A stretch of 64,000 nt of DNA, from positions 13,160-77,159 of the forward strand of contig NZ_BAAACP010000014.1 in assembly GCF_039521565.1 (NCBI RefSeq). The letters are read 5' to 3'. The notes below the pieces were generated by a model. It searched no databases. It saw only the letters and a program-made list of their open reading frames with translations, and was not told the origin of the DNA. Positions 53,388 through 62,510 of this stretch are shown here, in pieces; within the stretch, counting starts at the first letter, position 1, and each line of letters starts with the position of its first letter. A program made the translations under genes and the position numbers. This stretch comes from Paraclostridium tenue (GTDB taxonomy: Bacteria > Bacillota > Clostridia > Peptostreptococcales > Peptostreptococcaceae).

Positions 53388-53768
53388 ATGAATATATTGG
53401 ATATCGGTATAGATATAGTAGAGATAGAAAGAATAGAAAAAGCTTTGCAAAGAAATGAAAGATTCTTAGATAGATTATTTACAAAAGAAGAAATTAATTA
53501 TTTCAAATCAAAGGGTCTTAAGAGTGAAACTATTGCTGGTAATTTCTCAGCAAAAGAGGCTATAAGTAAAGCTTTAGGAACGGGTATAAGAAATTTTAAT
53601 TTTAAGGATATAGAAATATTAAGAGATAAAAAAGGAAAACCAATAGTTAAAACTTATAATAATTTAAGAGAAATTTGCATAGATTATAATGTTTTAGAAA
53701 TAAAGGTATCTATATCTCATAGTAAAAATTATGCTGTAGCAAATGCTATGGTAATGATTAAGGAGTGA
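53388..53768 (+). CDS. acpS: holo-[acyl-carrier-protein] synthase
   Basis: Transfers 4'-phosphopantetheine from CoA to acyl carrier protein. The 126-residue enzyme has the Mg-binding Asp in DIGIDIVEIERIEKAL, and FSAKEAISKALGTGI and SISHSKNYAVA motifs. The ATG at 53388 is 5 bases after TGGAGG. A GTG at 53373 is rejected. Its stop codon lies just before the site of the CBS gene, so the two are coupled. Confidence 0.95.
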   Translation: MNILDIGIDIVEIERIEKALQRNERFLDRLFTKEEINYFKSKGLKSETIAGNFSAKEAISKALGTGIRNFNFKDIEILRDKKGKPIVKTYNNLREICIDYNVLEIKVSISHSKNYAVANAMVMIKE

Positions 53769-53773
53769 TAAAT

Positions 53774-54235
53774 ATGAAAAATAAAAAAGCAAAAGATATA
53801 ATGACTACTAATGTCAAAGTAGCAAAAGAAACAGATACTATAAGTGATATAGCGAATATTCTTATAACAGAGAAAATAGGTGGTGTACCTGTAGTAGACA
53901 AAGATAATAGGGTAGTTGGAATTATATCTGAGACAGATATAATGAAAAAAGAAAAGTATGTAAATCCTCCAGAGTACATAACATTTTTACAAGGTATTAT
54001 ATATCTTAATGATTTCAAGAAAATGGAAGATGATATAAAAGACGTAGCAGCTACACAAGTTAGAGATTTAATGTCTAGGGATGTTATAAAAGTACATGAA
54101 GAAGATACTTTTGATGATATTGCTAATATAATGATAAAGAAATCTGTAAATAGAGTTCCAGTAGTAGACCAAGATAACAAAATAAAAGGAATCATTTGTA
54201 GATACGATATAATAAAATCTATGTATGAAAATTAG
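53774..54235 (+). CDS. CBS-pair domain protein
   Basis: 153 residues made up of two CBS domains: residues 1-60 (DIMTTNVKVAKETDTISDIA) and about 90-150 (VRDLMSRDVIKVHEEDTF), with the repeated GGVPVVDKDNRVVGIIS / NRVPVVDQDNKIKGIIC strands. CBS pairs bind adenosyl nucleotides such as AMP or c-di-AMP. No effector domain is attached, so the regulatory target is unknown. The ATG at 53774 follows AAGGAGTGATAAAT. Confidence 0.9.
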   Translation: MKNKKAKDIMTTNVKVAKETDTISDIANILITEKIGGVPVVDKDNRVVGIISETDIMKKEKYVNPPEYITFLQGIIYLNDFKKMEDDIKDVAATQVRDLMSRDVIKVHEEDTFDDIANIMIKKSVNRVPVVDQDNKIKGIICRYDIIKSMYEN

Positions 54236-54259
54236 AGTTTAAAGATTAGGAGGTGCTTT

Positions 54260-54850
54260 GTGAAAAACAAGTGGGCTATAATTATAGTTATAGTAATTGC
54301 ATTTATGTCAGTCATAATAGGCTGTGAAAAAAGTAAGTCCACAAAAGAAGAAGTATATAAAAATTTCCAAAATGAAATATCTAAGATGAAGTCTTATAAA
54401 TGTAAGGCAGATGTAGAAGTTATAGGAAATAAAAATTCACAAAAATATTCTTTAATACATGAATACACTAGTCCTGATAAATTTAAATTAAAATTAATAG
54501 AACCGAAACATCTTAAGGGAAAAATTATGGAGTATAAAGGTGATAAAGTAATTATAACCAATCCAGATATAAAAGATAAACTAATTCTACCTAATGTAGG
54601 GGAGAATAATCAACATTTGTTTGTAGGTGATTTTATAAAAAATTATCTTAAAGGGGAGGAAATAGAGGTTGAAATGAAAGGTAGGTATTTAGTACTTACT
54701 GTACCGATACCTGGTAACACTAAATATTTCAACAAGCAGAAGCTTTTTGTAGACTCGAAAGAAAATTATCCTGCTAAATTAGAAATATTAGATCAAGAGG
54801 GGAATAAACGATTTTTAGTTAATTATTCTAATTTTGAGTACAAGAAATAG
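54260..54850 (+). CDS. gerS: GerS-like germination lipoprotein
   Basis: 196-residue lipoprotein. It has a basic start, a hydrophobic signal and a lipobox VIIGC with Cys22 as acylation site. The mature part has a LolA-like pattern (YKCKADVEVIGNK, YTSPDKFKLKLIEP, KLFVDSKENYPAKLEIL). In C. difficile, gerS sits directly upstream of the alanine racemase alr2 and its product partners CwlD in making the cortex modification needed for germination. The same adjacency is seen here (alr starts 14 bases later). The identification is from context and general pattern. Start GTG after AGGAGGTGCTTT. Confidence 0.75.
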   Translation: MKNKWAIIIVIVIAFMSVIIGCEKSKSTKEEVYKNFQNEISKMKSYKCKADVEVIGNKNSQKYSLIHEYTSPDKFKLKLIEPKHLKGKIMEYKGDKVIITNPDIKDKLILPNVGENNQHLFVGDFIKNYLKGEEIEVEMKGRYLVLTVPIPGNTKYFNKQKLFVDSKENYPAKLEILDQEGNKRFLVNYSNFEYKK

Positions 54851-54864
54851 CGAGGAGAGACAAA

Positions 54865-56028
54865 ATGGATAAACATATAACAGCTCCTACATGGGCAGAG
54901 ATAAACCTAGATAACATAAAATATAATTTAAAAAATATAAAAAAAATATTAAAAGAAGATACAAAAATTTGTGGAGTAGTTAAGGCTAATGCATATGGAC
55001 ATGGAGCAGTACAAATATCAAAACTATTAGAAAGAGAAAAGGTAGACTATTTAGCGGTATCAAGACTTGAAGAAGGCTTAGAACTTAGACAAAATAATAT
55101 AGTGATACCTATATTGTGTTTAGGATATATACCAGAATGTGCTTTAGAAGAAGCTGTAGTAAATGATATAAGCTTGACTGTATTTTCTTATGAAACGGCT
55201 TTATTTATAGATGAATTATCAAAGAAACATGAAAAAATATCTAAAGTTCATATAAAGATAGATACTGGAATGGGAAGGATAGGATTTCAGGTAAATGAAG
55301 ATTCTATAAATGAAATAGCTAAGATAAATAGGCTTGAGAATATAAATATAGAAGGAATATATACTCATTTTGCTACAGCTGATGAAAAAGATAAAGAGTA
55401 TATGCTTAATCAAGTAAATAAATACAATGTAGTAATTAATAAATTAGATGAGATAGGTATAGATATTCCAATTAAACATGTCTCAAATAGTGCAGCTACT
55501 ATGGAATGCAATGATCTAAATTTCACTATGGTTAGATGTGGAATTATACTTTACGGACATTATCCTTCGGAGGAAGTAAATAAAGATATAATTAAACTTA
55601 AACCAGCTATGACATTAAAAACGAGAATAGCTCATATAAAGGAGTTAGAAAAAAATTCAGGAATAAGTTATGGAATTAAATATATAACTAGTTCTAAGGA
55701 AAAAATAGCTACAATACCTATAGGATATGCTGATGGATTTACAAGAATGCAAAAAAATCCCAAGGTCTATATAAAAGGTGAAGAATTTGATGTCATAGGA
55801 AGAATTTGTATGGATCAATGTATGGTAAAAATAGATAAAGATATAGACATAAAAGTTGATGATGAGGTTATAATATTTTCAGAGAACCAAAATCAATGTA
55901 TAGAAAAAATGGCTGACGACTTAGGGACAATAAATTATGAGATTCTATGCATGGTTTCAAGGAGAGTTGAACGTGTTTATATGGAAGGAAATGTAATTGT
56001 ACAACAATATAATTATTTGGTAAAATAA
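54865..56028 (+). CDS. alr: alanine racemase
   Basis: PLP enzyme that converts L-Ala to D-Ala for peptidoglycan. The 387-residue protein has the PLP lysine Lys40 in VVKANAYGHGA and the second catalytic Tyr in SGISYGIKY, plus the IDTGMGRIGF motif. Next to a gerS-like gene it probably corresponds to alr2 of C. difficile, which turns L-Ala into the co-germinant D-Ala in spores. It may also serve wall synthesis. The ATG follows CGAGGAGAGACAAA. Confidence 0.95.
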   Translation: MDKHITAPTWAEINLDNIKYNLKNIKKILKEDTKICGVVKANAYGHGAVQISKLLEREKVDYLAVSRLEEGLELRQNNIVIPILCLGYIPECALEEAVVNDISLTVFSYETALFIDELSKKHEKISKVHIKIDTGMGRIGFQVNEDSINEIAKINRLENINIEGIYTHFATADEKDKEYMLNQVNKYNVVINKLDEIGIDIPIKHVSNSAATMECNDLNFTMVRCGIILYGHYPSEEVNKDIIKLKPAMTLKTRIAHIKELEKNSGISYGIKYITSSKEKIATIPIGYADGFTRMQKNPKVYIKGEEFDVIGRICMDQCMVKIDKDIDIKVDDEVIIFSENQNQCIEKMADDLGTINYEILCMVSRRVERVYMEGNVIVQQYNYLVK

Positions 56029-56058
56029 AGATGATAGTATACCCTAGGAGGCGATTTT

Positions 56059-56343
56059 GTGCACAATATGAGTAAAGAAAAAATTGTGTTTACTTTACCT
56101 GATTCTCTTATTTCCGAAGTAGATCACATAGTTCAAATAGAGAATACTAATAGAGAAGATTTTGCAAAAGCTGCTTTTCAATTTTACATCACACAAAAGA
56201 AAAAATTTGATCTAAAAGAAACCATGATAAAAGGGTATAAAGAAATGGGTCAGATAAATTTAACTTTAGCCGAGCTAGGAATGACAAATGAGGTATCTTC
56301 TGATGATAACCTTGAAGGGATTATAGCTCAAGGTGAGTTTTAA
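56059..56343 (+). CDS. mazE: MazE/EndoAI-type antitoxin
   Basis: 94-residue protein with an N-terminal ribbon-helix-helix (KIVFTLPDSLISEVDHIVQ ... NREDFAKAAFQFYI) and an acidic C-terminal tail (about 75-94) that would bind the toxin. It precedes a MazF-family gene by an 11-base overlap and follows alr, exactly the Bacillus alr-ndoAI-ndoA order. GTG start after AGGAGGCGATTTT. An ATG at 56068 is the alternative. Confidence 0.88.
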   Translation: MHNMSKEKIVFTLPDSLISEVDHIVQIENTNREDFAKAAFQFYITQKKKFDLKETMIKGYKEMGQINLTLAELGMTNEVSSDDNLEGIIAQGEF

Positions 56344-56698
56344 TAATTTAGATATAAAACGCGGACATTTATATTATGCTGATTTAAGCCCTGTTGTTGG
56401 ATCTGAACAAGGTGGTATAAGACCGGTATTGATTATTCAAAATGATATAGGGAATAAGTACAGTCCAACAGTTATTGTTGCAGCTATAACATCGCAAATA
56501 AATAAGGCTAAATTACCTACTCATATAGAAATAAGTTCTAATGAGTATGGGCTTAATAAAGATTCCGTTATTCTCTTGGAGCAAATAAGAACAATAGATA
56601 AAAAAAGATTAAGAGAGAAGATAGGTTATCTAGATGAATGTATGATGGAAAAAGTAAATAATAGTTTACAAATAAGTTTAGGATTATTTCAAATTTAG
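56333..56698 (+). CDS. mazF: MazF/EndoA-type mRNA interferase toxin
   Basis: 121-residue endoribonuclease of the Bacillus EndoA (NdoA) group. IKRGHLYYADLSPVVGSEQGGIRP with the catalytic Arg, then the catalytic Thr in VAAITSQINKAKLPTH, and VILLEQIRTIDKKRL are typical. The GTG start lies inside the antitoxin gene (11-base overlap), so synthesis is coupled to the antitoxin. The length is normal and no key residue is lost. Confidence 0.93.
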   Translation: MSFNNLDIKRGHLYYADLSPVVGSEQGGIRPVLIIQNDIGNKYSPTVIVAAITSQINKAKLPTHIEISSNEYGLNKDSVILLEQIRTIDKKRLREKIGYLDECMMEKVNNSLQISLGLFQI

Positions 56699-56772
56699 TT
56701 AAATTATTGGTATATGTGGTGTATATATCAATAATTTTTTTTGTAAATTTAAGCAAAAAAAATGCAAAAAGT

Positions 56773-56780
56773 GATATAAT
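56773..56780 (+). promoter_or_regulatory. extended -10 promoter for transketolase
   Basis: GATATAAT within TGATATAAT: a TATAAT at 56775-56780 with an upstream TGN (extended -10). The -35 region is poor. It lies about 80 bases before the tkt start. Confidence 0.45.
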
Positions 56781-56862
56781 AATATGGAATTATTATGGTA
56801 CACTTGTAAAGTACATAATATAGAGGCAGTAGTTTTGCTCATAAATATAAGGAGGTAATTAC

Positions 56863-57690
56863 ATGAGAGACCATAAAGTACTAAATGGAATTACACGTAA
56901 CATAAGAAAAGATATAGTTACTATGATACATGGTTCTAAATCTGGACATCCTGGAGGGTCATTATCTGCAGTTGAGATATTAACATCACTTTACTTTGAT
57001 GAAATGAACGTAGATGCAAGAAGTCCAAAAATGGAAGATAGAGATAGATTTGTACTATCAAAAGGCCATGCAGCTCCAGTTTTATATGCAACATTAGCAG
57101 AAAAGGGTTACTTTGATAAGAAAGAGTTAAATTCATTAAGAAAAATAGGAGCTATGCTACAAGGGCATCCAGATATGAAAGGTACTCCTGGAGTTGAGAT
57201 GTCTACTGGTTCTTTAGGACAAGGTTTTTCTGTAGCTTGCGGTATGGCAATGGCATCTAAACTAGATAATGCACCATGGAGAGTTTATACTTTACTTGGA
57301 GATGGAGAAGTTCAAGAAGGTATAGTTTGGGAAGCTGCAATGAGTGCTGCTCATTATAAATTAGATAATTTAGTAGCATTCTTAGATTGTAATGGTTTAC
57401 AAATAGATGGAGAAGTAGAAAAAGTTATGAATATAGGTCCTATAATGGACAAATTCAAAAGTTTTGGATGGAACGTTATAGAAATAGATGGTCATGACTT
57501 TGATCAAATATTTGCAGCTCTTGATATGGCAAGAGAAACAGTAGGTAAACCTACTATGATAATAGCTAAGACTGTAAAAGGTAAAGGTGTATCATTTATG
57601 GAGAATAATGCTTCTTGGCATGGAACAGCTCCAACTGATAGTGATTTAGAAAAAGCTTTAGCTGAATTAGGAGGTGCGGATAATGAGTAA
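56863..57690 (+). CDS. transketolase, N-terminal subunit
   Basis: 275-residue TPP-binding half of a split transketolase. GHPGGSLSAVEILTSLYFDEM, the conserved SKGHAAPVLYA, and the TPP motif GDGEVQEGIVWEAAM ... FLDCNGLQ are present. The C-terminal half is encoded by the next gene with an 8-base overlap. Split forms are normal in clostridia. The complex joins glycolysis and the pentose phosphate pathway. The ATG follows AAGGAGGTAATTAC. Confidence 0.95.
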   Translation: MRDHKVLNGITRNIRKDIVTMIHGSKSGHPGGSLSAVEILTSLYFDEMNVDARSPKMEDRDRFVLSKGHAAPVLYATLAEKGYFDKKELNSLRKIGAMLQGHPDMKGTPGVEMSTGSLGQGFSVACGMAMASKLDNAPWRVYTLLGDGEVQEGIVWEAAMSAAHYKLDNLVAFLDCNGLQIDGEVEKVMNIGPIMDKFKSFGWNVIEIDGHDFDQIFAALDMARETVGKPTMIIAKTVKGKGVSFMENNASWHGTAPTDSDLEKALAELGGADNE

Positions 57691-58618
57691 TATAGCAACT
57701 AGAGAAGCATATGGAAAAGCCCTAGTTAAATTAGGACAAGTAAATGATAATGTGGTTGTTTTAGATGCAGATTTATCTAAATCTACGAAGACAAATGACT
57801 TCTTAAAAGCATTTCCAGATAGATTCTTTAATATGGGAATAGCAGAACAAAATTTAATAGGCGCTGCTTGTGGTTTTGCAGCAGCAGGAAAAATACCTTT
57901 TGCAAGTAGTTTTGCTATGTTTGCAACAGGAAGAGCTTTCGAAATAATAAGAAACTCTGCTTGTTATCCTAAATTAAATGTAAAAGTATGTGCTACACAT
58001 GCAGGTGTAACAGTTGGTGAAGATGGTGCATCTCATCAAAGTGTTGAAGATATAGCTATAATGAGAGCTATACCTAATATGACTGTTATAGTTCCAGCTG
58101 ATGGAGTTGAAACTGAACAAGTTATATTCGAAGTAGCTAAGTATAATGGACCAGTATACGTAAGACTTGGTAGATCTGCAGTTCCAACTATATTTGATGA
58201 AAACTATAAGTTTGAAATTGGTAAAGGTATAGTTGTAAGAGAAGGAAATGATGCTACTATAATAGCTTGTGGAATAATGGTTAATGAAGCTATAATGGCA
58301 CATGAACAATTAAAGTCTGAAGGTATAAATGTTAGAGTTATAAATATGCCTACAATAAAACCTATAGACAAGGAATTAATATTAAATGCAGCTAAAGAAA
58401 CTAAAGTTATAGTTACAGCTGAAGAGCATAATATAATAGGTGGACTTGGATCTGCAGTTAGTGAAGTTGTTTCTGAAGAATGTCCTGTTATAGTTAAAAA
58501 AGTTGGAGTTAAGGATGTATTCGGACAATCAGGTACTCCAAAAGAACTTTTAAAAGCATATGGATTAACTGCTGAAGATATAGTTAATAGTGTAAAGGAA
58601 GCTATAGCTAAAAAATAG
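57683..58618 (+). CDS. transketolase, C-terminal subunit
   Basis: 311-residue partner carrying the pyrimidine-binding domain (MGIAEQNLIGAACGFA with the catalytic Glu, and HAGVTVGEDGASHQS) and the C-terminal regulatory domain. The ATG at 57683 follows AGGAGG at 57669-57674 and overlaps the end of the N-terminal subunit gene by 8 bases, which should keep the two in equal amounts. Confidence 0.95.
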   Translation: MSNIATREAYGKALVKLGQVNDNVVVLDADLSKSTKTNDFLKAFPDRFFNMGIAEQNLIGAACGFAAAGKIPFASSFAMFATGRAFEIIRNSACYPKLNVKVCATHAGVTVGEDGASHQSVEDIAIMRAIPNMTVIVPADGVETEQVIFEVAKYNGPVYVRLGRSAVPTIFDENYKFEIGKGIVVREGNDATIIACGIMVNEAIMAHEQLKSEGINVRVINMPTIKPIDKELILNAAKETKVIVTAEEHNIIGGLGSAVSEVVSEECPVIVKKVGVKDVFGQSGTPKELLKAYGLTAEDIVNSVKEAIAKK

Positions 58619-58638
58619 ATTTAATAAAACTGATATAC

Positions 58639-58697
58639 ATAGCCGTAAACTTATAAGTATCTAATTTTAGAGAAAATAATGTTTATGGCTTTTTTAA
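58639..58697 (+). terminator. terminator after transketolase
   Basis: AGCCGTAAAC (58641-58650) pairs with GTTTATGGCT (58681-58690, one G-T pair) around a long 30-base loop, followed by TTTTTAATTT. The long loop lowers certainty. Confidence 0.6.
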
Positions 58698-58764
58698 TTT
58701 CTAAATAAAAACCTTCTATACTTTAAAATAAGTTCATATATTTTATTATATGGGGGGTGATAAA

Positions 58765-59190
58765 TTGAAAATAAAGTTCAATATTAAAGGAGTAATCTAT
58801 GGTATTATAGCTTTGATATTAGTATTGGGGGGATTTATTTTTATACCTAAAATGTTTATGGATGAATCAAAGCCAGTAGATTATATTATATTACAAAAAA
58901 ATGAAATACCTGAAAAGATACTTGATATGATGGGTAAATATACAGATGAAGAAAGAGCTTTGGCCGTAAAAATAGAAAATAAGATATATGTAGTTGTGAC
59001 TAGAGGAAAAGATAAAGAACATGGCATAGAAATAAATTCTATAAAAATAGCTAAAGAAGATGATAAAAATATTATGAAAGTTGAAGTAGTACATAAAAAT
59101 AAAGAGGAATCACATCCATACATAGTTTCAGAAACTAATTTAAAGGATCTACCAGATAGAATAGAACTTAATTCTAAAATAGAGGAATAA
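58765..59190 (+). CDS. membrane-anchored PrcB-like protein
   Basis: 141 residues with a TTG start after TGGGGGGTGATAAA. One hydrophobic helix at about residues 8-28 anchors it. The outer part has a strand pattern (KIYVVVTRGKDKEHGIEINS, VEVVHKNKEESHPYIVSE) that resembles the PrcB_C domain of small protein-stability factors. The similarity is moderate and no function is assigned. An upstream in-frame ATG at 58750 overlaps the site and is rejected. Confidence 0.75.
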   Translation: MKIKFNIKGVIYGIIALILVLGGFIFIPKMFMDESKPVDYIILQKNEIPEKILDMMGKYTDEERALAVKIENKIYVVVTRGKDKEHGIEINSIKIAKEDDKNIMKVEVVHKNKEESHPYIVSETNLKDLPDRIELNSKIEE

Positions 59191-59194
59191 ATTT

Positions 59195-59248
59195 AAAAGA
59201 TATACATTGTCAATTTAAAAATAAATTGTCGATGTATATCTTTTTTTA
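59195..59248 (+). terminator. terminator after the PrcB-like gene
   Basis: AAAAGATATACATTGTC pairs imperfectly with GACAATTT/GATGTATATCTTTT parts of the downstream arm; the main stem is AAAGATATACAT / ATGTATATCTTT, followed by TTTTAA. Confidence 0.8.
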
Positions 59249-59326
59249 ATTTTTAAAATTTAAAATACATTATTTAAATTATATAGGTAAAGCTAAATAG
59301 TAAAATACATACTATGAGGTGAATGG

Positions 59327-61708
59327 ATGTTTAATTTAGACAAATTTAAGCTAGATGCGAGTGATTTAAAATGTACTTGTAATTTAGATAATATAAAATT
59401 TAATTCAACTGAAGATATAGAACCAGTTAGAGATATAATAGGTCAAGAAAGAGGAGTTCAAGCTATAGATTTTGGATTAAAGATGAAACAACGAGGATAT
59501 AACATATATGTTGCGGGGTGTAGTGGGACTGGTAGGCATATTTATACAAAAACTCTTATAAACAAAATAAAGAAAAATAATATGAATATTAAAGACTGGG
59601 CTTATGTATATAATTTTAAAAATCAAAATGAACCAATAGCTTTATCATTTAAGTCTGGACAAGGAAAGCTTTTTAAAAAAGATATAGAGGAAATAGTTGA
59701 AAAACTTAAAGCTGAAGTTCCTAAAATATTTAGCACTAAAGAGTACGAATATCACAATAGACTATTAATGACTGAACTTGAAAATAACATTCAAAATATA
59801 GTGAGTAAGTTAAATGAAATTGCAAAACCTAGAGGATTTAGATTTGAAGTTACGGAAAGAGGATTAATAAGTATACCTATAAAAGAAGATGGAAATATCC
59901 TTGGGGAAGATGAGCTTGGAAATTTAACAGCTCAACAGATAAAAGTTCTAAGAGAAGAAGGATTAAAATTAAATCAAGATAGCAAAGAGTATATAAATGA
60001 AATAAAACTTTGTGAAGAATCGTATAAAGAGAAGCTAGATGAATTAGATAAATATGTAGGGAAAAGTTTAGTAGGTTTTTATGAGAGATACTTAATAGAT
60101 AAATATGGAGAATATGAAAAAGTAAAAAATTATATAAGTGATTTATGTGATGATATAGTAAAAAATATAGGTAAATTTAAAATTACAGAAGACGAAAATT
60201 CACAAAATCCAATGGCGTTATTAGGTCTTATGGGAAATAAGAATGATTCTAAGTTTTTTGTAAGATATGGAGTAAATCTTTTGATTGATAACAGTGACTG
60301 TAAAGAATCTATGGTAATAGATGAGAATAATCCTACTTTTTATAATCTATCAGGATCTATTGATTATAAAAATGAAATAGGAGCTCTTACTACAAGTTTT
60401 ATGGAGATTAAGCCTGGAGCATTACATAAAGCTAATGGAGGATTTATAATAATTAATGCTAAAGATTTAATATCAAATCCATTTTCATGGGATTACTTAA
60501 AAAGAGCTCTGAAGACTAATAAAATAACTATTGAATCTTTAAATAAACAATATGGATATTTAGTTACTTCTTCTTTAAAACCAGAGCCTATAGATTTAGA
60601 TATTAAAGTAATCTTAATTGGAGATAACTATATATATAATATAATGTATTCTTATGATGAAGATTTTAGAAATTTATTTAAAATAATGGCTGACTTTGAT
60701 ATTGAAATAAATAAAGATGAAGATAATATATATAAAATTATAAAATTAATATCTAATCAGTGTAAAGAGCATAACCTAAAGCATTTTGACAAAAGTGCTA
60801 TTGAAAGAATATTAGAATATAGTGCTAGACTTAGTGATGATAAATCTAAGTTAAGTGCAAGATTTAATAAAATTATAGATTTGATATATGAATCTGAAGC
60901 ACTTAGTGATTGCAGTTTAAAATATGTAACCAAGCAAGATGTAGAAAAAGCTATAATACAGAAAAATTATAGAAGCAGTAAATATGAAGAAAAATTAAAT
61001 GAGATGTTTAAAGATGAAACCTTATTAATAGATATAACTAAAGAAAAAATTGGACAAATAAATGGATTAGCTGTCATGGGTAATGGAGAATATAGTTTTG
61101 GAAAACCATCAAAAATAACTGCATCAACATATAAAGGAAGAAGTGGAATTATAAATATTGAAAGAGAAATAAAACAAAGTGGAAGCATACATGATAAAGG
61201 AGTTTTAATACTTACTGGTTATTTAGGTGAAAGATATGGTAAGGAAAAACCACTATCTATATCAACATCTATAACATTTGAACAAAATTATTCAGGTGTT
61301 GATGGGGATAGTGCATCTAGTACAGAGTTATATGCGATAATATCAAGTATAGCCAAAATACCTATAAAACAATATATAGCTGTAACTGGGTCTGTAAGTC
61401 AAAAAGGAGAAATACAACCAATAGGTGGCATAAATGAAAAAATAGAAGGATTTTTTGATGTTTGCAAAATAAAAGGATTAAACGGAAAACAAGGTGTAAT
61501 GATGCCTATACAAAACGTTAAGAACTTAATGCTAAAAGATGAAATTATAGAAGCTGTAAAACAAGGACAATTTAGTATATATGCAATATCGACCATAGAA
61601 GAAGGTTTAGAAATTTTAACAGGTATGTCTATTGATGAAATTGATAAAAGAGTAAATGAACAACTAGAAATTTATAGGAAAAGCGATGATGATAAAAAAG
61701 AAAAATAA
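59327..61708 (+). CDS. Lon-like ATP-dependent protease (AAA_32 / LonB-type)
   Basis: 793-residue protein with a soluble AAA-like N-terminal half and a C-terminal Lon protease domain. The serine-lysine dyad is visible: Ser662 in GVDGDSASSTE and Lys705 in GGINEKIEGF. The P-loop region GCSGTGRH (about 64-71) has Arg and His in place of the usual Lys and Ser/Thr, and the Walker B-like strand is FIIINAKD, so the ATPase site is of the degenerate AAA_32 type. No membrane segment is present. It is related to, but separate from, canonical LonA. Substrates are unknown. Confidence 0.9.
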   Translation: MFNLDKFKLDASDLKCTCNLDNIKFNSTEDIEPVRDIIGQERGVQAIDFGLKMKQRGYNIYVAGCSGTGRHIYTKTLINKIKKNNMNIKDWAYVYNFKNQNEPIALSFKSGQGKLFKKDIEEIVEKLKAEVPKIFSTKEYEYHNRLLMTELENNIQNIVSKLNEIAKPRGFRFEVTERGLISIPIKEDGNILGEDELGNLTAQQIKVLREEGLKLNQDSKEYINEIKLCEESYKEKLDELDKYVGKSLVGFYERYLIDKYGEYEKVKNYISDLCDDIVKNIGKFKITEDENSQNPMALLGLMGNKNDSKFFVRYGVNLLIDNSDCKESMVIDENNPTFYNLSGSIDYKNEIGALTTSFMEIKPGALHKANGGFIIINAKDLISNPFSWDYLKRALKTNKITIESLNKQYGYLVTSSLKPEPIDLDIKVILIGDNYIYNIMYSYDEDFRNLFKIMADFDIEINKDEDNIYKIIKLISNQCKEHNLKHFDKSAIERILEYSARLSDDKSKLSARFNKIIDLIYESEALSDCSLKYVTKQDVEKAIIQKNYRSSKYEEKLNEMFKDETLLIDITKEKIGQINGLAVMGNGEYSFGKPSKITASTYKGRSGIINIEREIKQSGSIHDKGVLILTGYLGERYGKEKPLSISTSITFEQNYSGVDGDSASSTELYAIISSIAKIPIKQYIAVTGSVSQKGEIQPIGGINEKIEGFFDVCKIKGLNGKQGVMMPIQNVKNLMLKDEIIEAVKQGQFSIYAISTIEEGLEILTGMSIDEIDKRVNEQLEIYRKSDDDKKEK

Positions 61709-61718
61709 ATATTAATAC

Positions 61719-61764
61719 AAAATAGAGTAAAGAGTAATAAATGAAATCTTTACTCTATTTTAAA
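61719..61764. terminator. convergent terminator between the Lon-like gene and the - strand gene
   Basis: AAAATAGAGTAAAGA (61719-61733) pairs with TCTTTACTCTATTTT (61747-61761). A- and T-rich flanks allow use in both directions. Confidence 0.8.
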
Positions 61765-61786
61765 ATTCAATAATATAAATTAGATT

Positions 61787-62359
61787 TTATTTTATTATTC
61801 TTTTTTCTGTTACAACATAGTTTAATTGAGCATCATGACTTTCTTTTGGGATAGAATTAAAAATTTGAAATTCAAATGCCAAACCTATTGTTAGGGTATC
61901 ACTTCTAAGTTTTTCTATAAATCTATCATAAAAACCTCCGCCATATCCCAATCTATACTTATTAACATCAAATGCTACTGCAGGTACTATAAGAATATCT
62001 ATGGAGTCTATGTTATTTTCTCTTATGAATTCTTTTTTAGGCTCTCTAATACCATAAGTTCCTATTTTAGTTTCTGAGTTTAAATTTTTGATTTCAGAAG
62101 GTATTAAGGTTTTATTTTCTTTTATCGTTATAGGAACTAATACTTTCTTGCCTAAATTTATTAAGGTGTTTACCAAGTAATCTGTTTTTACTTCATTATT
62201 AAAATCTAAATATAACATAATTGTAGAAGCTTTTTTCACTTCTTCTAATGATAAAAGAGTGGTTATTATTTTATTAGAATTTTTAATTACAAAATCATTA
62301 GATTTATTTTTTCTAAGTTCTATAACTTTTTTTCTAAAATCATTTTTCAATGAGAACAC
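61787..62359 (-). CDS. 5-formyltetrahydrofolate cyclo-ligase
   Basis: 190-residue MTHFS family enzyme that converts 5-formyl-THF to 5,10-methenyl-THF with ATP. LRKNKSNDF at the start, the phosphate/folate motif YGIREPKKE, and the C-terminal VPAVAFDVNKYRLGYGGGFYDRF are typical. It lies on the - strand and diverges from ctpA. The ATG is preceded by GAGGTG on the - strand. Confidence 0.93.
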   Translation of the reverse strand: MFSLKNDFRKKVIELRKNKSNDFVIKNSNKIITTLLSLEEVKKASTIMLYLDFNNEVKTDYLVNTLINLGKKVLVPITIKENKTLIPSEIKNLNSETKIGTYGIREPKKEFIRENNIDSIDILIVPAVAFDVNKYRLGYGGGFYDRFIEKLRSDTLTIGLAFEFQIFNSIPKESHDAQLNYVVTEKRIIK

Positions 62360-62510
62360 CTCTATTCAATATGGTATAATATGGTATGTTGCTATCTAAT
62401 AAAAAGTCTAGTACTAAAATTAAACTATAGCAACAAAAAGGCTTATAGTAATAAAAATAATATTAAAACATATACTAGTATAGTATATTTTATAAAAGGA
62501 GATGCATTTA

